Assembly (NCBI RefSeq): GCF_037327425.1
Contig: NZ_CP147846.1
Coordinates: forward strand, 5,208,001-5,272,000
Reading direction: 5' to 3'
Length of the DNA stretch: 64,000 nucleotides
Source of the DNA: Rhodococcus sovatensis
GTDB lineage: Bacteria; Actinomycetota; Actinomycetes; Mycobacteriales; Mycobacteriaceae
Below, in pieces: positions 52,613-61,409 of the stretch. The translations under genes and the position numbers were made by a program. The stretch's first letter is position 1, and every line of letters begins with the position of its first letter. The notes under the pieces are model-generated. The model was not told the DNA's origin. It did no database searches and saw only the letters and a program-made list of their open reading frames with translations.

Positions 52613-53491
52613 TCAGACCCTCCTCGCCGCTGCGCTTGCGAACAATCCGCTCGGACGGACGAGTAGCACGACTATGAGGATGATCAATGCTGCGCTCGAG
52701 ACCAGATCCTGGCCGAGGTATCCGCTGACGAAGCTGAGTCCGATTCCCATCAGCAGTCCACCGACGACGGCGCCTGCGGGACTGTCCAGCCCACCGAGAA
52801 CTGCAGCGACGAAACCGAATACGACGATCGAGTCCATGTACCCGGGATGCACGAGTGACCCGCCGGCAATCAGCAGGCCCGCAAGTGAGCCGACCACGGC
52901 GGCGAGCGCCCAACCGAGCGTGAGCATTCGACCGACACGCACGCCGAGGAGTTTGGCCACCTCCTGCTCGTATGCACTCGCCCGCATCTTCAGGCCGAGA
53001 TCGGTGAATCGGAACAGCAGCACCAGTAGAGCGAGAACGACCAGGACCGCGATGATCTTGAAGATGTCGTAACCGGTGAGCGCGACGTTCAGATCACCGA
53101 TTCGTTGGCCGGTGAGCCCGAACGGTGCTGGAAAGGAACGGAATTGATTGCCGAACACGATGGCCGCCACCGCGTGGATGATGATGAACAACCCGAGCGT
53201 CAGAATGACCGGGTTGATGTGCGACGAGCTGTCGACGAACCGGATGACCAGTCGTTCGATAGCAGCACCGAGTACGAGACCGCAGAGGAGTGCGACACCG
53301 AATCCGATCCAGTAGGAGTAGCCGGCGTCGATGACGACCAATGCTACGTAGGTGGTGATCATGGCCATCGGGGCTTGCGCGAAGTTGACGATGCGCGTGG
53401 ATCGCCAGATGAGGACCAAGGCGAGCGCGAATGCGGCGTAGACCATTCCGGTCGTCACGCCGTTGATGAGGATGGTGAGCAGTTGCTGCAC
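52613..53491 (-). CDS. Branched-chain amino acid-type ABC permease (LivH-like)
   Basis: 292 residues with about eight membrane helices. It opens with the LivH block LLTILINGVTTGMVYAAFALALVLIWRSTRIVNFAQAPMAM and carries the coupling loop FTDLGLKMRASAYEQEVAKLLGVRVGR. It pairs with the LivM-like subunit. 28 bp separate it from the livF stop. Confidence 0.93.
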   Translation of the reverse strand: MQQLLTILINGVTTGMVYAAFALALVLIWRSTRIVNFAQAPMAMITTYVALVVIDAGYSYWIGFGVALLCGLVLGAAIERLVIRFVDSSSHINPVILTLGLFIIIHAVAAIVFGNQFRSFPAPFGLTGQRIGDLNVALTGYDIFKIIAVLVVLALLVLLFRFTDLGLKMRASAYEQEVAKLLGVRVGRMLTLGWALAAVVGSLAGLLIAGGSLVHPGYMDSIVVFGFVAAVLGGLDSPAGAVVGGLLMGIGLSFVSGYLGQDLVSSAALIILIVVLLVRPSGLFASAAARRV

Positions 53492-53519
53492 TGTGGCTGG
53501 CGTCCTTTCGGCTCGTCGG

Positions 53520-54242
53520 TCAGAACCCGAGGTAGGCGTGTCGGAGAGTGTCGTCCTCTGCCAGCGTGTCGGCGGGACCCTCCACAGCGACCTTGCCCAG
53601 ATCGAGGACGACTGCGTGTTCGGCTATGGACAGTGCGCTTCGCGCATTCTGTTCGACGAGAACGACTGTCATCGATTCGGCATCGACGAGTGTGCGCAGA
53701 ATGTCGAAGATCTGCGCGACGACTTTCGGGGCCAGTCCGAGGGATGGTTCGTCCAGTAGAAGCACCGACGGCGTGGCCATCAGGGCTCGACCGATCACGA
53801 GCATTTGCCGTTCGCCGCCGGACAGTGTGTGCGCCGACGAAGAACGACGACTGTCCAGGGGTGGGAACATCTCGTATATGCGGTCGAGCGTGACAGCGTC
53901 GTGGCTTCTGTTGCGTCCCAACGCGCCCAGTCTGAGATTTTCTTCGACGGTCAACTCGGCTATGACACCCCGTCCTTCGGGAACGTGGGCCAAACCCTTG
54001 CGGGACATGCGATCCGGTGACACGCCGACTACATCGACACCGGCGAGTTCGATACGCCCGGACTCGGGCTCGAGAAGACCCGAGATGGTGCGGAGCAGAG
54101 TCGTCTTCCCTGCGCCGTTCGCGCCGAGCACGGCGGTGACCGCGCCAGGAGCGACGGTCATGGATACCGAGTCGAGCGCGGTCACCGGTCCGTATCGAAC
54201 GGTGAGATCGGTGATGACCAGTTCGGTCGCATCACTTGTCAT
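53520..54242 (-). CDS. ABC transporter ATP-binding protein (LivF-like)
   Basis: 240 residues with Walker A GANGAGKTTLLRTI, signature TLSGGERQMLVIGRALM, Walker B VLLLDEPSLGLAP and the switch histidine replaced by the usual LivF pattern VVLVEQNARSALSIA. It powers import together with the LivG-like subunit. The 5' end overlaps livG by 11 bp. Confidence 0.94.
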   Translation of the reverse strand: MTSDATELVITDLTVRYGPVTALDSVSMTVAPGAVTAVLGANGAGKTTLLRTISGLLEPESGRIELAGVDVVGVSPDRMSRKGLAHVPEGRGVIAELTVEENLRLGALGRNRSHDAVTLDRIYEMFPPLDSRRSSSAHTLSGGERQMLVIGRALMATPSVLLLDEPSLGLAPKVVAQIFDILRTLVDAESMTVVLVEQNARSALSIAEHAVVLDLGKVAVEGPADTLAEDDTLRHAYLGF

Positions 54243-55032
54243 GTGTCACTTCGTTTCCGAGGTAGGCCGCCAGTACAGCAGGGTCCTCGCGTATCTCCGC
54301 CGGTGTCCCGTGAGCGATGACCTTGCCGAAGTCGAGGACGAAGATGCGGTCGCAGACGCTCATGACTAGGTCCATATGGTGTTCGACGAGCATCACGGAT
54401 GTCTTCTCCGCGAGAGCACGGATCTCGCGGGCAAGTTCGTCCATCTCGTCACTCGACAGTCCCGAGGCGGGTTCGTCGAGAAGAAGTAGAGACGGTTCGC
54501 TCACCAACGCGCGGGCGAGAGCTACCCGCTTGCGCACCGCATACGGCAGGCTGGGTGGCAGCCGATGAGCATAGGCATCGATACGCAGTTGTTTCAGAGT
54601 GGCCAGTGCGGTCGAGCGGACGGCGTCGTCGTCGGCTGCACTGGACGGCAGACCGAGGAGCCCGGCGAGTATCCCGGTGCGGGCGGTACGGTCTGCACCG
54701 ATCATGACGTTGTCGAGGACGGTCATGCGATCGAACAGGCCGAGACCTTGCAAGGTCCTGCTCATCCCGAGTCGAGGGAGGTCGTGCGGCCGAAGCTTCG
54801 TCAACGGTGTGCCGTGACGGCCGAGTGTTCCCGACCGAGGGTGGACGAGCCCGCAGGCAACGTTGAAGAGTGTTGTCTTTCCTGCTCCGTTGGGGCCGAT
54901 CACGCCCAGTACCTCACCGGGGCGGACGTCGAGGCTGACGTTCGACAGCGCAACGATGCCACCGAAGGAGACGTCGACGTCGGTCATCGTGAAGACCGGC
55001 GTGACCTCGCTGAGAGAGTTCAAGTGATGCAC
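54232..55032 (-). CDS. ABC transporter ATP-binding protein (LivG-like)
   Basis: 266 residues with Walker A GPNGAGKTTLFNVA, signature SLPYAVRKRVALARALV (a diverged LSGGQ), Walker B LLLLDEPASGLSS and switch histidine in VMLVEHHMDLVMSV. It is the first gene of the five-gene importer operon and is divergent from the pucR gene. An earlier start than the ATG at 55032 is not seen; MTDVDVSFGG further in is a possible alternative start. Confidence 0.93.
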   Translation of the reverse strand: MHHLNSLSEVTPVFTMTDVDVSFGGIVALSNVSLDVRPGEVLGVIGPNGAGKTTLFNVACGLVHPRSGTLGRHGTPLTKLRPHDLPRLGMSRTLQGLGLFDRMTVLDNVMIGADRTARTGILAGLLGLPSSAADDDAVRSTALATLKQLRIDAYAHRLPPSLPYAVRKRVALARALVSEPSLLLLDEPASGLSSDEMDELAREIRALAEKTSVMLVEHHMDLVMSVCDRIFVLDFGKVIAHGTPAEIREDPAVLAAYLGNEVTHDK

Positions 55033-55056
55033 CTCACAATCTGCGTGCCTTCACTA

Positions 55057-55126
55057 TGGGTGCCGCGCACAACCGGCGATATGGGCGCAGCGCACAGAAT
55101 ATTTGGGTCCCGCGGTACCAGTACCG
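55057..55126. promoter_or_regulatory. Candidate operator region between livG and pucR
   Basis: The 121-bp divergent gap holds the palindrome CGGTAC-CA-GTACCG (55113-55126) and two direct near-copies of TGGGTGCCGCGCACA (55057-55071 and 55082-55096). Either could bind the PucR protein. This is inferred from position only. Confidence 0.4.
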
Positions 55127-55153
55127 GTCAATTCGCCCATCCATGTGGGCTGA

Positions 55154-56476
55154 GTGCGCAAAACTGTTCCTGTGGTTGCTCCTGATGTTCGCGACGCGTC
55201 ATCGCGCTCGGCTGCCCGCGGGGCGGTGACAGCCGACGATCAGGTGCGGATTCAGCGGGCGTGGTCGGGGTTGTCTTCCCGCGCGGATACGATCGCCGAC
55301 TCGATCACGCTGGCGTTGATCGAACAGGAACCGGCTTACATGGTCAGTGCGACCCCGGACATTGCAGGCGAGATTCGACGCAGCACTCGCGAGCACATCC
55401 GGCAAGGTCTGAGAACGCTTTCCGGGGCGTCCGCCGCTGATGGCAACACCCGCGAAGTGTGGCGTCGAACCGGTCGGGAGCGCGCACGTCAGGGCATACC
55501 GATGGAGTTGGTGCTCAAGGCATACACGCTCGGTAGCCGAACGTTGTGGGAAGAGCTGGTGCTCGAACGCGAGCAGCACCGATCCGACATCGACGAGTAT
55601 CTGCTGCTCGTTGCCGGACAGCAACTGTGGCGCGCGCTGGACAGTCAGTACGAAACTCTCGTCGACGCGTATCGACGGGAGAGCGTGCGGATGCAACAGC
55701 GCGATCTGGCCAACGTTCTGGTGATTCTCGACGGCCTGCGGTCGGGGCGAGGAGGAGACCCCGCGTTCGTCATCGAAGCGCGTGCCACCCTCGGGCTTTC
55801 CGCATCACAGGAAATTGCCTGTGTCGTAGGCCCGCTCGACGAGCATGGGACACCGCCACTGTCCGCACCCGAGGACGCGCTGGACCAGATCGGCGCGGTT
55901 TCGCACTGGAACATTCGCGACGGTCACCAGTTTGCGCTTGTCGCGTTGCCACGCGGATCGTGGAATTCGATAGGTTCGGCTCTGGATGCCCTGGCTGCCC
56001 GTGCGGTGGGGCCCGTCGGAGTCGCGCATTCGCCGGACGGTGTGTCGTCGTTCGCCGCTGCGTACCGTCTGGCGGCGTTGACGGCCGAGACCATCACCGA
56101 GGTGAGCGGTGTGGCATTGGCAACGGACCGGTTGCCGCGAGTGATCATGGCGGCCGACGAGCAGTCGTCCGAGTTACTCGTCCACCATGCTCTCGGAAAT
56201 CTGTGGACACACCCGGAGCCGCAGCGCGAAACGTTGCTCGGCACCCTCGCACACGTTCTGGCAAGCGACGGATCGCCGACGAACGCTGCCAAGGTCCTCT
56301 ACTGCCATCGGAACACGGTGATCTACAGAATTCGCCGGATCGAGGAGCTTACCGGCCTTGACCTGGCAGATCCGAGAGATCGACTCCTGCTCACGTTGGC
56401 TCTGGTCAAGACCGGACATTGGGTACGCGCGGTCGGCCAGGGGGACAGTTCGACACCCCGCGGTTCGTTCAAATGA
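55154..56476 (+). CDS. PucR-family transcriptional regulator
   Basis: 440 residues, start GTG at 55154. The N-terminal half (ARQGIPMELVLKAYTLGSRTLWEELV) is the RsbR-like helical domain found in actinobacterial PucR proteins. A GGDEF-like middle domain follows, and the C-terminus has the PucR HTH signature TLAHVLASDGSPTNAAKVLYCHRNTVIYRIRRIEELTGLDLADPRDRLLLTLALV. PucR members sense small metabolites such as purines or amino acids. The divergent place suggests control of the ABC operon. A strong hairpin follows the stop. Confidence 0.92.
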   Translation: MRKTVPVVAPDVRDASSRSAARGAVTADDQVRIQRAWSGLSSRADTIADSITLALIEQEPAYMVSATPDIAGEIRRSTREHIRQGLRTLSGASAADGNTREVWRRTGRERARQGIPMELVLKAYTLGSRTLWEELVLEREQHRSDIDEYLLLVAGQQLWRALDSQYETLVDAYRRESVRMQQRDLANVLVILDGLRSGRGGDPAFVIEARATLGLSASQEIACVVGPLDEHGTPPLSAPEDALDQIGAVSHWNIRDGHQFALVALPRGSWNSIGSALDALAARAVGPVGVAHSPDGVSSFAAAYRLAALTAETITEVSGVALATDRLPRVIMAADEQSSELLVHHALGNLWTHPEPQRETLLGTLAHVLASDGSPTNAAKVLYCHRNTVIYRIRRIEELTGLDLADPRDRLLLTLALVKTGHWVRAVGQGDSSTPRGSFK

Positions 56477-56539
56477 ATGAATTAGGGGACATTCGAAGTT
56501 CGGTTGTAACGCATCACAAGCCTGCGCGATACTCGTAGT

Positions 56540-56605
56540 GGCTCCACACTGCTGCCCGACCCCCGACCCGGCAGCGGTGTGGGGCCTCTTTCGTTTCTTC
56601 TCTTC
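56540..56605 (+). terminator. Rho-independent terminator after pucR
   Basis: GGCTCCACACTGCTGCC (56540-56556) pairs with GGCAGCGGTGTGGGGCC (56570-56586) including two G-U pairs, with a 13-base loop. A pyrimidine-rich run with several T stretches follows, which makes this the most classical terminator in the window. Confidence 0.85.
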
Positions 56606-56698
56606 TCGGGTGCTGAGCACGGACGTCCGGTGTGCCGATGCGTAAGCTCGGGCTGGGAAGTCGCAACAGATGTCCGGGGGGTCGGGAGGGCCAAGAAC

Positions 56699-59173
56699 GT
56701 GAGCGTCGGTGGAGACGGCAAAGGTAAGCACGAAATGGTGCCGGATCCGCCGCATAGCGCGGCGATGTCCGATGACGACGATGCCGTCGTAGAGGACGTT
56801 CCTCCGTACGAGGCGATCACCGAGGTCATGCGCGCGATCGATCCGAACGAACCGCCGCCGGGGCAGACCGCCGGTGGCGTGCCCGCGTTCGACGACGAGA
56901 CCGCGGAGCCAGCGGCAGTGCAGCCAGAAGAGCCGGAGCAGCTCGACGAGCCGGTGCACCCGGACCAGACGGTCGATGCCAACGAGATTGCGGGCCCCGA
57001 CGAGACCGCGCAGCCCGACGAAACAGTGCAGCTCGACGAGACAGTGCAGCCCGAGCGCCCGGATCTCGATGTACCCGTGGATGTGGAAGCCCCCGTGACC
57101 GGTGCCGACGTGGTTGCGGACCGACCAGCTGACGACGCTGACGCTGAGGTGGATTCTCCATCGGTCCTGGATGAGGAGCAGCCCGCTCTCCCGCCGGAGT
57201 CACAGGACACCGTCGGCGATGCTGTTGATACTCCGACCACCGAGGTGGCCGCAGTGGACGCCGAGGATCCGACGGCACCAGTGACGATGGCGCAGGCTAC
57301 CGAGGCGCCGGAGACAAACATCGATGACGGTGCCACCGTGGCGTTTCCCGTCGTCGAGTCTGCGGCAGCGACGGAACCATCCGCGCCCGAAGAGCACACG
57401 GTCGACGATTCCGCGCCCGCCGGTGTCTCCGATGACAAGTCTTCGCGGGTCAAGATTGCAGTGATAGTAGGTGCGGCCGTTGCGATCATCGGTGTGTTCT
57501 ACGCCGCAGACATGCTGTCCTCCAACGGTTCTGTGCCGCGCGGAGTTACGGTCGCAGGTGTCGCGGTCGGCGGTCTGAGTCACGACGACGCCGAGGCGCG
57601 GCTTCAGGCCGAGCTGGGACCCCGCGTCGACCAGGCTGTCGATCTCGATGCAGGCGATCAACAGCTCGAACTGGTTCCACGGGACGCCGGTCTCGATATC
57701 GACTGGATCGCAACTCTCGATCGTGCGGGTTCGCAACCGATCAATCCGTTCACTCGTCTGGCGTCGTTCTTCACCGATAGCGAAATCGGTGTTCAGTCGA
57801 CGGTGGACCCTGCACTGCTCGACGCTGCCGTGGAATCGATTCGCGCACAGACAGACCGGGCACCTGCGGAGGGCGACGTCGTCTTCGAGGGCACTACCCC
57901 GGTCGGTGTCACTCCAGCCCCAGGGCAGGCTTTGGACGTTGCGGGCGCGCGCGAGACGATCGAAACGAACTGGGCGTTCGGTGCCCTCGAGCTGCCGGTC
58001 GAGACCGTCGACGTAGCGATCCACCAGGATGAGGTGGACCGGGTCCTCGCCGAAGTCGCGAAGCCCGCGGTATCGGCGCCCGTGGTGTTCACCGGCCAGG
58101 ACAACGCCGAGGCAGTATTGGATCCCGGTGGAATCGCTCGGATTCTGTCGTTCGAACCCGACGGTGACGGAGCGCTCGCGACGCGCCTCGACACTGCTGC
58201 CGCCACAGGTATTCTCGCGCCTGCGCTGGCATCGACGGAAACCCAGCCCAAGGACGCGACGTTCGCTCTCGGTGGTGGCGCTCCCACCGTAGTTCCAGGT
58301 GTTGTGGGCGAACTGGTGCAATGGCCCAAGACGCTGGAGCAGCTGCCGGCTCTGCTCGCCTCGACGGACGCTCGGACCGGTGAGGCCATCTACGAGCCGG
58401 TCCAGCCCGAGTTGACGACGGAAGGTGCGCAAGCGCTGGGAATCAACGAAGTCGTCGCCGAGTACACGACCGGCGGTTTCGAGTACGCGTCGGGCGTCAA
58501 CATCGGCCTTACCGCCGACATCGTCAACGGCGCACTCGTGAAGCCCGGGGAAACATTCTCGCTCAACGAGTACACCGGACCACGAGGGACTGCCCAGGGG
58601 TTCGTGGAGTCGGGCATCATCGACAACGGTCGGCCGGACCGTGCGGTCGGTGGAGGTATCAGCCAGTTCGCGACGACGCTGTACAACGCGTCGTATTTCG
58701 GTGGCATGGAGGACGCGGGCCATACCGAGCACAGCTACTACATCAGCAGATACCCCGAGGCCCGTGAGGCAACGGTGTTCGAGGGTGCAATCGACCTGAA
58801 GTTCACCAACCCGACGAAGACCGGAATCGTGATCGAGTCGTTCGCCACGAACTCCAGTGTCACAGTGCGCTTGTGGGGAACCAAGACAGTCGACGTCGAG
58901 TCGGTCACCGGACCTCGTACGAATCCGACGAGTCCGAACACCATCACCCTCCCCGCGGGTCCTGGGTGTGTTGCATCCGGTGGTGGCTCAGGATTCACGG
59001 CCAGCGACACTCGCGTCGTCACCGATATCGCGACGGGCAACGAGATCTCGCGCAACACCCGCACGGTCAAATACGACCCCATTCCGATCGTCCGATGCGA
59101 GTCGCCGGAGCCTCCTCCTCGCGACGAACCGGCTGAGGACGAGCCCGCGCCACCCGCCGAGGATGGGGAGTAG
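56699..59173 (+). CDS. VanW-domain protein with YoaR-like peptidoglycan-binding domains
   Basis: 824 residues from the GTG at 56699, which has GGGAGGG upstream; ATGs at 56735 and 56765 are alternatives. Residues 1-245 are acidic and low-complexity with repeated PDETVQ/LDETVQ units and no fold. One membrane helix spans about 251-273 (IAVIVGAAVAIIGVFYAADM). Then come PG_binding_4-type segments (GVTVAGVAVGGLSHDDAEARL) and the VanW domain from about residue 585 (NIGLTADIVNGALVKPGETFSLNEY...GGGISQFATTLYNA...HSYYISRYPEAREATVF). The tail is rich in P and E. It is likely an envelope protein facing outward; the molecular activity is unknown. Confidence 0.85.
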   Translation: MSVGGDGKGKHEMVPDPPHSAAMSDDDDAVVEDVPPYEAITEVMRAIDPNEPPPGQTAGGVPAFDDETAEPAAVQPEEPEQLDEPVHPDQTVDANEIAGPDETAQPDETVQLDETVQPERPDLDVPVDVEAPVTGADVVADRPADDADAEVDSPSVLDEEQPALPPESQDTVGDAVDTPTTEVAAVDAEDPTAPVTMAQATEAPETNIDDGATVAFPVVESAAATEPSAPEEHTVDDSAPAGVSDDKSSRVKIAVIVGAAVAIIGVFYAADMLSSNGSVPRGVTVAGVAVGGLSHDDAEARLQAELGPRVDQAVDLDAGDQQLELVPRDAGLDIDWIATLDRAGSQPINPFTRLASFFTDSEIGVQSTVDPALLDAAVESIRAQTDRAPAEGDVVFEGTTPVGVTPAPGQALDVAGARETIETNWAFGALELPVETVDVAIHQDEVDRVLAEVAKPAVSAPVVFTGQDNAEAVLDPGGIARILSFEPDGDGALATRLDTAAATGILAPALASTETQPKDATFALGGGAPTVVPGVVGELVQWPKTLEQLPALLASTDARTGEAIYEPVQPELTTEGAQALGINEVVAEYTTGGFEYASGVNIGLTADIVNGALVKPGETFSLNEYTGPRGTAQGFVESGIIDNGRPDRAVGGGISQFATTLYNASYFGGMEDAGHTEHSYYISRYPEAREATVFEGAIDLKFTNPTKTGIVIESFATNSSVTVRLWGTKTVDVESVTGPRTNPTSPNTITLPAGPGCVASGGGSGFTASDTRVVTDIATGNEISRNTRTVKYDPIPIVRCESPEPPPRDEPAEDEPAPPAEDGE

Positions 59174-59310
59174 ACCCTCGAAGCATTCGAAAAGAATGCC
59201 CTTGTACTTGCTCGACACCACAATGGGCACCGACACTCGTATCGTGGACTGTGCGCGGCGATGAGGTCTCGTCATCACAGCTGCACAGACGCACGAAAGG
59301 GAACTCCGGC

Positions 59311-59802
59311 ATGACCCTCACACACACCGATCTCGACCAGGCCACTCTCCGTCAGGCCTATGCGCAGTTCCCCAGCGGCGTCGTTGCCGTCGCAGCCGAA
59401 ATCGATGGTGTTCCCATCGGGCTTGCGGCGAGCAGTTTCGTCGCGGTGTCCATCGAACCGCCGCTCGTCGCTGTGTGCATTCAGAACATGTCGACGACGT
59501 GGCCCAAGCTCGAGGGCCTGCACAGTATCGGCGTCAGCGTTCTGGGGGAGGCGCACAACGACGCCGCCCGCACCCTCGCGGCGAAGACGGGTGACCGGTT
59601 CGCAGGTCTAGATCTGCAGACCACCGACAACGGTGCAGTATTCATCGAAGGCGCGACCGCGTGGCTCGATACCACGATCGAACAGCAGGTCCCGGCCGGC
59701 GATCACGCAATCGTCCTGCTGCGTATCCACTCCCTGGAAGTGCAGAGCGAAATCGACCCGATCATTTTCCACGCTAGTAAGTTCCGCAAACTGCAAGCAT
59801 GA
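59311..59802 (+). CDS. Flavin reductase family protein (Rv0245-like)
   Basis: 163 residues from the ATG at 59311, with GGGAA upstream. The FMN-binding split-barrel is seen in LRQAYAQFPSGVVAVAAEIDGVPIGLAASSFVAVSIEPPLVAVC and the late strand DHAIVLLRIHSL. It reduces FMN or FAD with NAD(P)H, usually to feed a partner monooxygenase. In mycobacteria its relative Rv0245 lies beside fadE5; here fadE5 is 2.3 kb away with an inserted block between. Confidence 0.9.
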   Translation: MTLTHTDLDQATLRQAYAQFPSGVVAVAAEIDGVPIGLAASSFVAVSIEPPLVAVCIQNMSTTWPKLEGLHSIGVSVLGEAHNDAARTLAAKTGDRFAGLDLQTTDNGAVFIEGATAWLDTTIEQQVPAGDHAIVLLRIHSLEVQSEIDPIIFHASKFRKLQA

Positions 59803-59810
59803 CATCAGGC

Positions 59811-59892
59811 GCGCGCGGATTTGCTGGACGCGCAGCTGTTAGCTAGCAATTTGGGCAGCACCTGACAATTGCGCGAGCGTCTATTCCGCGCA
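59811..59892. repeat. 82-bp direct repeat, copy A
   Basis: This copy starts 9 bp after the flavin reductase stop codon. The core includes GCGCGCGGATTTGCTGGACG, AGCTGTTAGCTAGCAATT and CAGCACCTGACAATT. The outer ends are weakly inverted to each other (GCGCGGATT and the complement of ATTCCGCGC). A close copy (about 90 percent alike by eye) lies at 61937-62019. Confidence 0.88.
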
Positions 59893-59995
59893 CACGGTGG
59901 TACGGGTGTACTGAAAAGTATCCACACCCCCTGGATTCATCCACAGATCCTGGATCAGTGCACTTCTCGACGGTCGAAACGCCCAGGCTGTGCTC

Positions 59996-60946
59996 ATGGA
60001 CCTTCCGAAGTTGCACCGTCGTCGTGAGGCCTTGTCGCTCGGTGTGGTCGACCATGAGATTCGCGCACGGTACCGCCGAGGAGAGTGGCAGCGTCTGGGC
60101 AACGGTGTGTATGTCGATGCGGCCGAATCCGCTGCACTCGATGTCGAGGCGAGACACCTACTGAGGGCGAACGCGATCATGCCCTCACTTTCGGATGATG
60201 CAGTGTTGAGCCATGAATCGGCCGCGGTGGTGCATGGTCTGCCATTGTTCGGTGTCGAACTGGGGCCAGTCCACGTTACGCACAATCGTCGCGGCGGCGG
60301 ACGAGTCAACGAATCCGTCGTGACGCATTGCTTTCCCTTGGACGACGTCGTGATCATCGACGGTCTTCGAGTTACATCACTCGCGCGGACCGTCGTGGAT
60401 ATTGCTCGGACTCGATCGTTGGACAGTGCTGTGGTGCTAGGAGACCGCGCAATGCGGATGGGGGTTTCGCGCGAGGAACTCGTCGAGGAGTTGGCGTGTG
60501 CGCGACGTCGGCAAGGTGTAGCAAAGGCTCGGCGCGCAGTCGAGCGGCTGGATGCGCGGAGTGAGAGCGTGGGCGAATCCCTGAGTCGAATTCGTCTGTG
60601 GCAAAACGGTTTCGATGACGTCGAATTGCAGGTGGAAGTACGCGACGCACACGGGAAGCTGCTCGGGCGCACCGACTTCCTCGTGGCGTCGACGGTCGTG
60701 TGCGAGTCCGATGGCAAAGTCAAGTACGGCAAGTACCTGCGACCTGGCGAGGAGCCTGGTGATGCCGTGTTCAAGGAGAAGAAGCGTGAAGATGCGATAC
60801 GCGACTGTGGATACCCGGTAGTCCGGTGGACGTGGGCTGACCTGTGGTCTTTCGAGCAGGTAGCCGAACGAATTCGCGGAGCGTGCGCACGCGCCGAGCG
60901 GTCGCCGAGGCCCACCGGCACGGTCAAACCGGCGATTCGGCGCTAG
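59996..60946 (+). CDS. AbiEi-like / DUF559-type protein
   Basis: 316 residues from the ATG at 59996 (GTG at 59990 is also possible). The N-terminus looks like the winged-helix domain of AbiEi antitoxins (LHRRREALSLGVVDHEIRARYRRGEWQRLGNGVYVD). The middle has LSHESAAVVHGLPLFGVELGPVHVTHNR. The C-terminus resembles DUF559/Vsr-like nucleases: LGRTDFLVASTVVCESDGKVKYG and EDAIRDCGYPVVRWTWADL, with the acidic and lysine positions of a PD-(D/E)xK fold. No AbiEii toxin gene is nearby. It stands between two direct repeats, and the IS element begins at its stop codon. Confidence 0.8.
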   Translation: MDLPKLHRRREALSLGVVDHEIRARYRRGEWQRLGNGVYVDAAESAALDVEARHLLRANAIMPSLSDDAVLSHESAAVVHGLPLFGVELGPVHVTHNRRGGGRVNESVVTHCFPLDDVVIIDGLRVTSLARTVVDIARTRSLDSAVVLGDRAMRMGVSREELVEELACARRRQGVAKARRAVERLDARSESVGESLSRIRLWQNGFDDVELQVEVRDAHGKLLGRTDFLVASTVVCESDGKVKYGKYLRPGEEPGDAVFKEKKREDAIRDCGYPVVRWTWADLWSFEQVAERIRGACARAERSPRPTGTVKPAIRR

Positions 60947-60992
60947 AGCGTGTCTCCCAAATTTGAGAGGTGCTGTCAGCGATGATATTTCG

Positions 60993-61409
60993 ATGACGCG
61001 CGTGGGAGTGATCAGTGACGAGTTCTGGGAGATCGTCGAGCCAGTGATACCCACCGACGTGGGAAAACGTGGGCGGCGGTTCGCCGAGCACCGGCGAATT
61101 CTGGAGGGCATCGCATACCGATTCCGTACCGGGTGTCCGTGGCGAGATCTGCCGGAGGACTTCGGTCCGTGGCAGACGGTGTGGAAACGCCACCACCGAT
61201 GGTCCTTCGATGGCACCTACGACGAGATGCTTGCCGCGGTGGCCGAGGTGTTCGGTCTCGACCCGGAAGAACTCGACGGCGATATCGGGGCGGTGCTCTC
61301 GATCGACTCGACCAGCGTCCGGGCGCATCAGCATGCGGCCGGTGCGCGAGCCGACACTCTCACAGGGGGCCTTGTCGAATTACAAGAAATCCGTCGACGA
61401 ACCCGCTGA
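60993..61409 (+). CDS. IS5-family transposase, OrfA
   Basis: 138 residues from the ATG at 60993. It has the DUF4096-type N-terminal domain (FWEIVEPVIPTDVGKRGRRFAEHRRILEGIAYRFRTGCPWRDLPEDFGPWQTVWKRHHRWS) and the first catalytic Asp in SIDSTSVRAHQHAAGARAD. After TLTGG it leaves the transposase frame and ends soon at TGA (61407-61409). The useful part stops near 61365, at a run of five G. Confidence 0.88.
   Translation: MTRVGVISDEFWEIVEPVIPTDVGKRGRRFAEHRRILEGIAYRFRTGCPWRDLPEDFGPWQTVWKRHHRWSFDGTYDEMLAAVAEVFGLDPEELDGDIGAVLSIDSTSVRAHQHAAGARADTLTGGLVELQEIRRRTR

Noticed and set aside
59183..59199. Small hairpin GCATTC-GAAAA-GAATGC after the VanW gene
   Set aside because: The stem is only 6 bp with no U-tract, too weak to call a terminator with confidence.
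59921..59960. DnaA-box-like TATCCACA/CATCCACA words, possible origin
   Set aside because: Only two imperfect words are present, and no dnaA, dnaN or AT-rich region is nearby.
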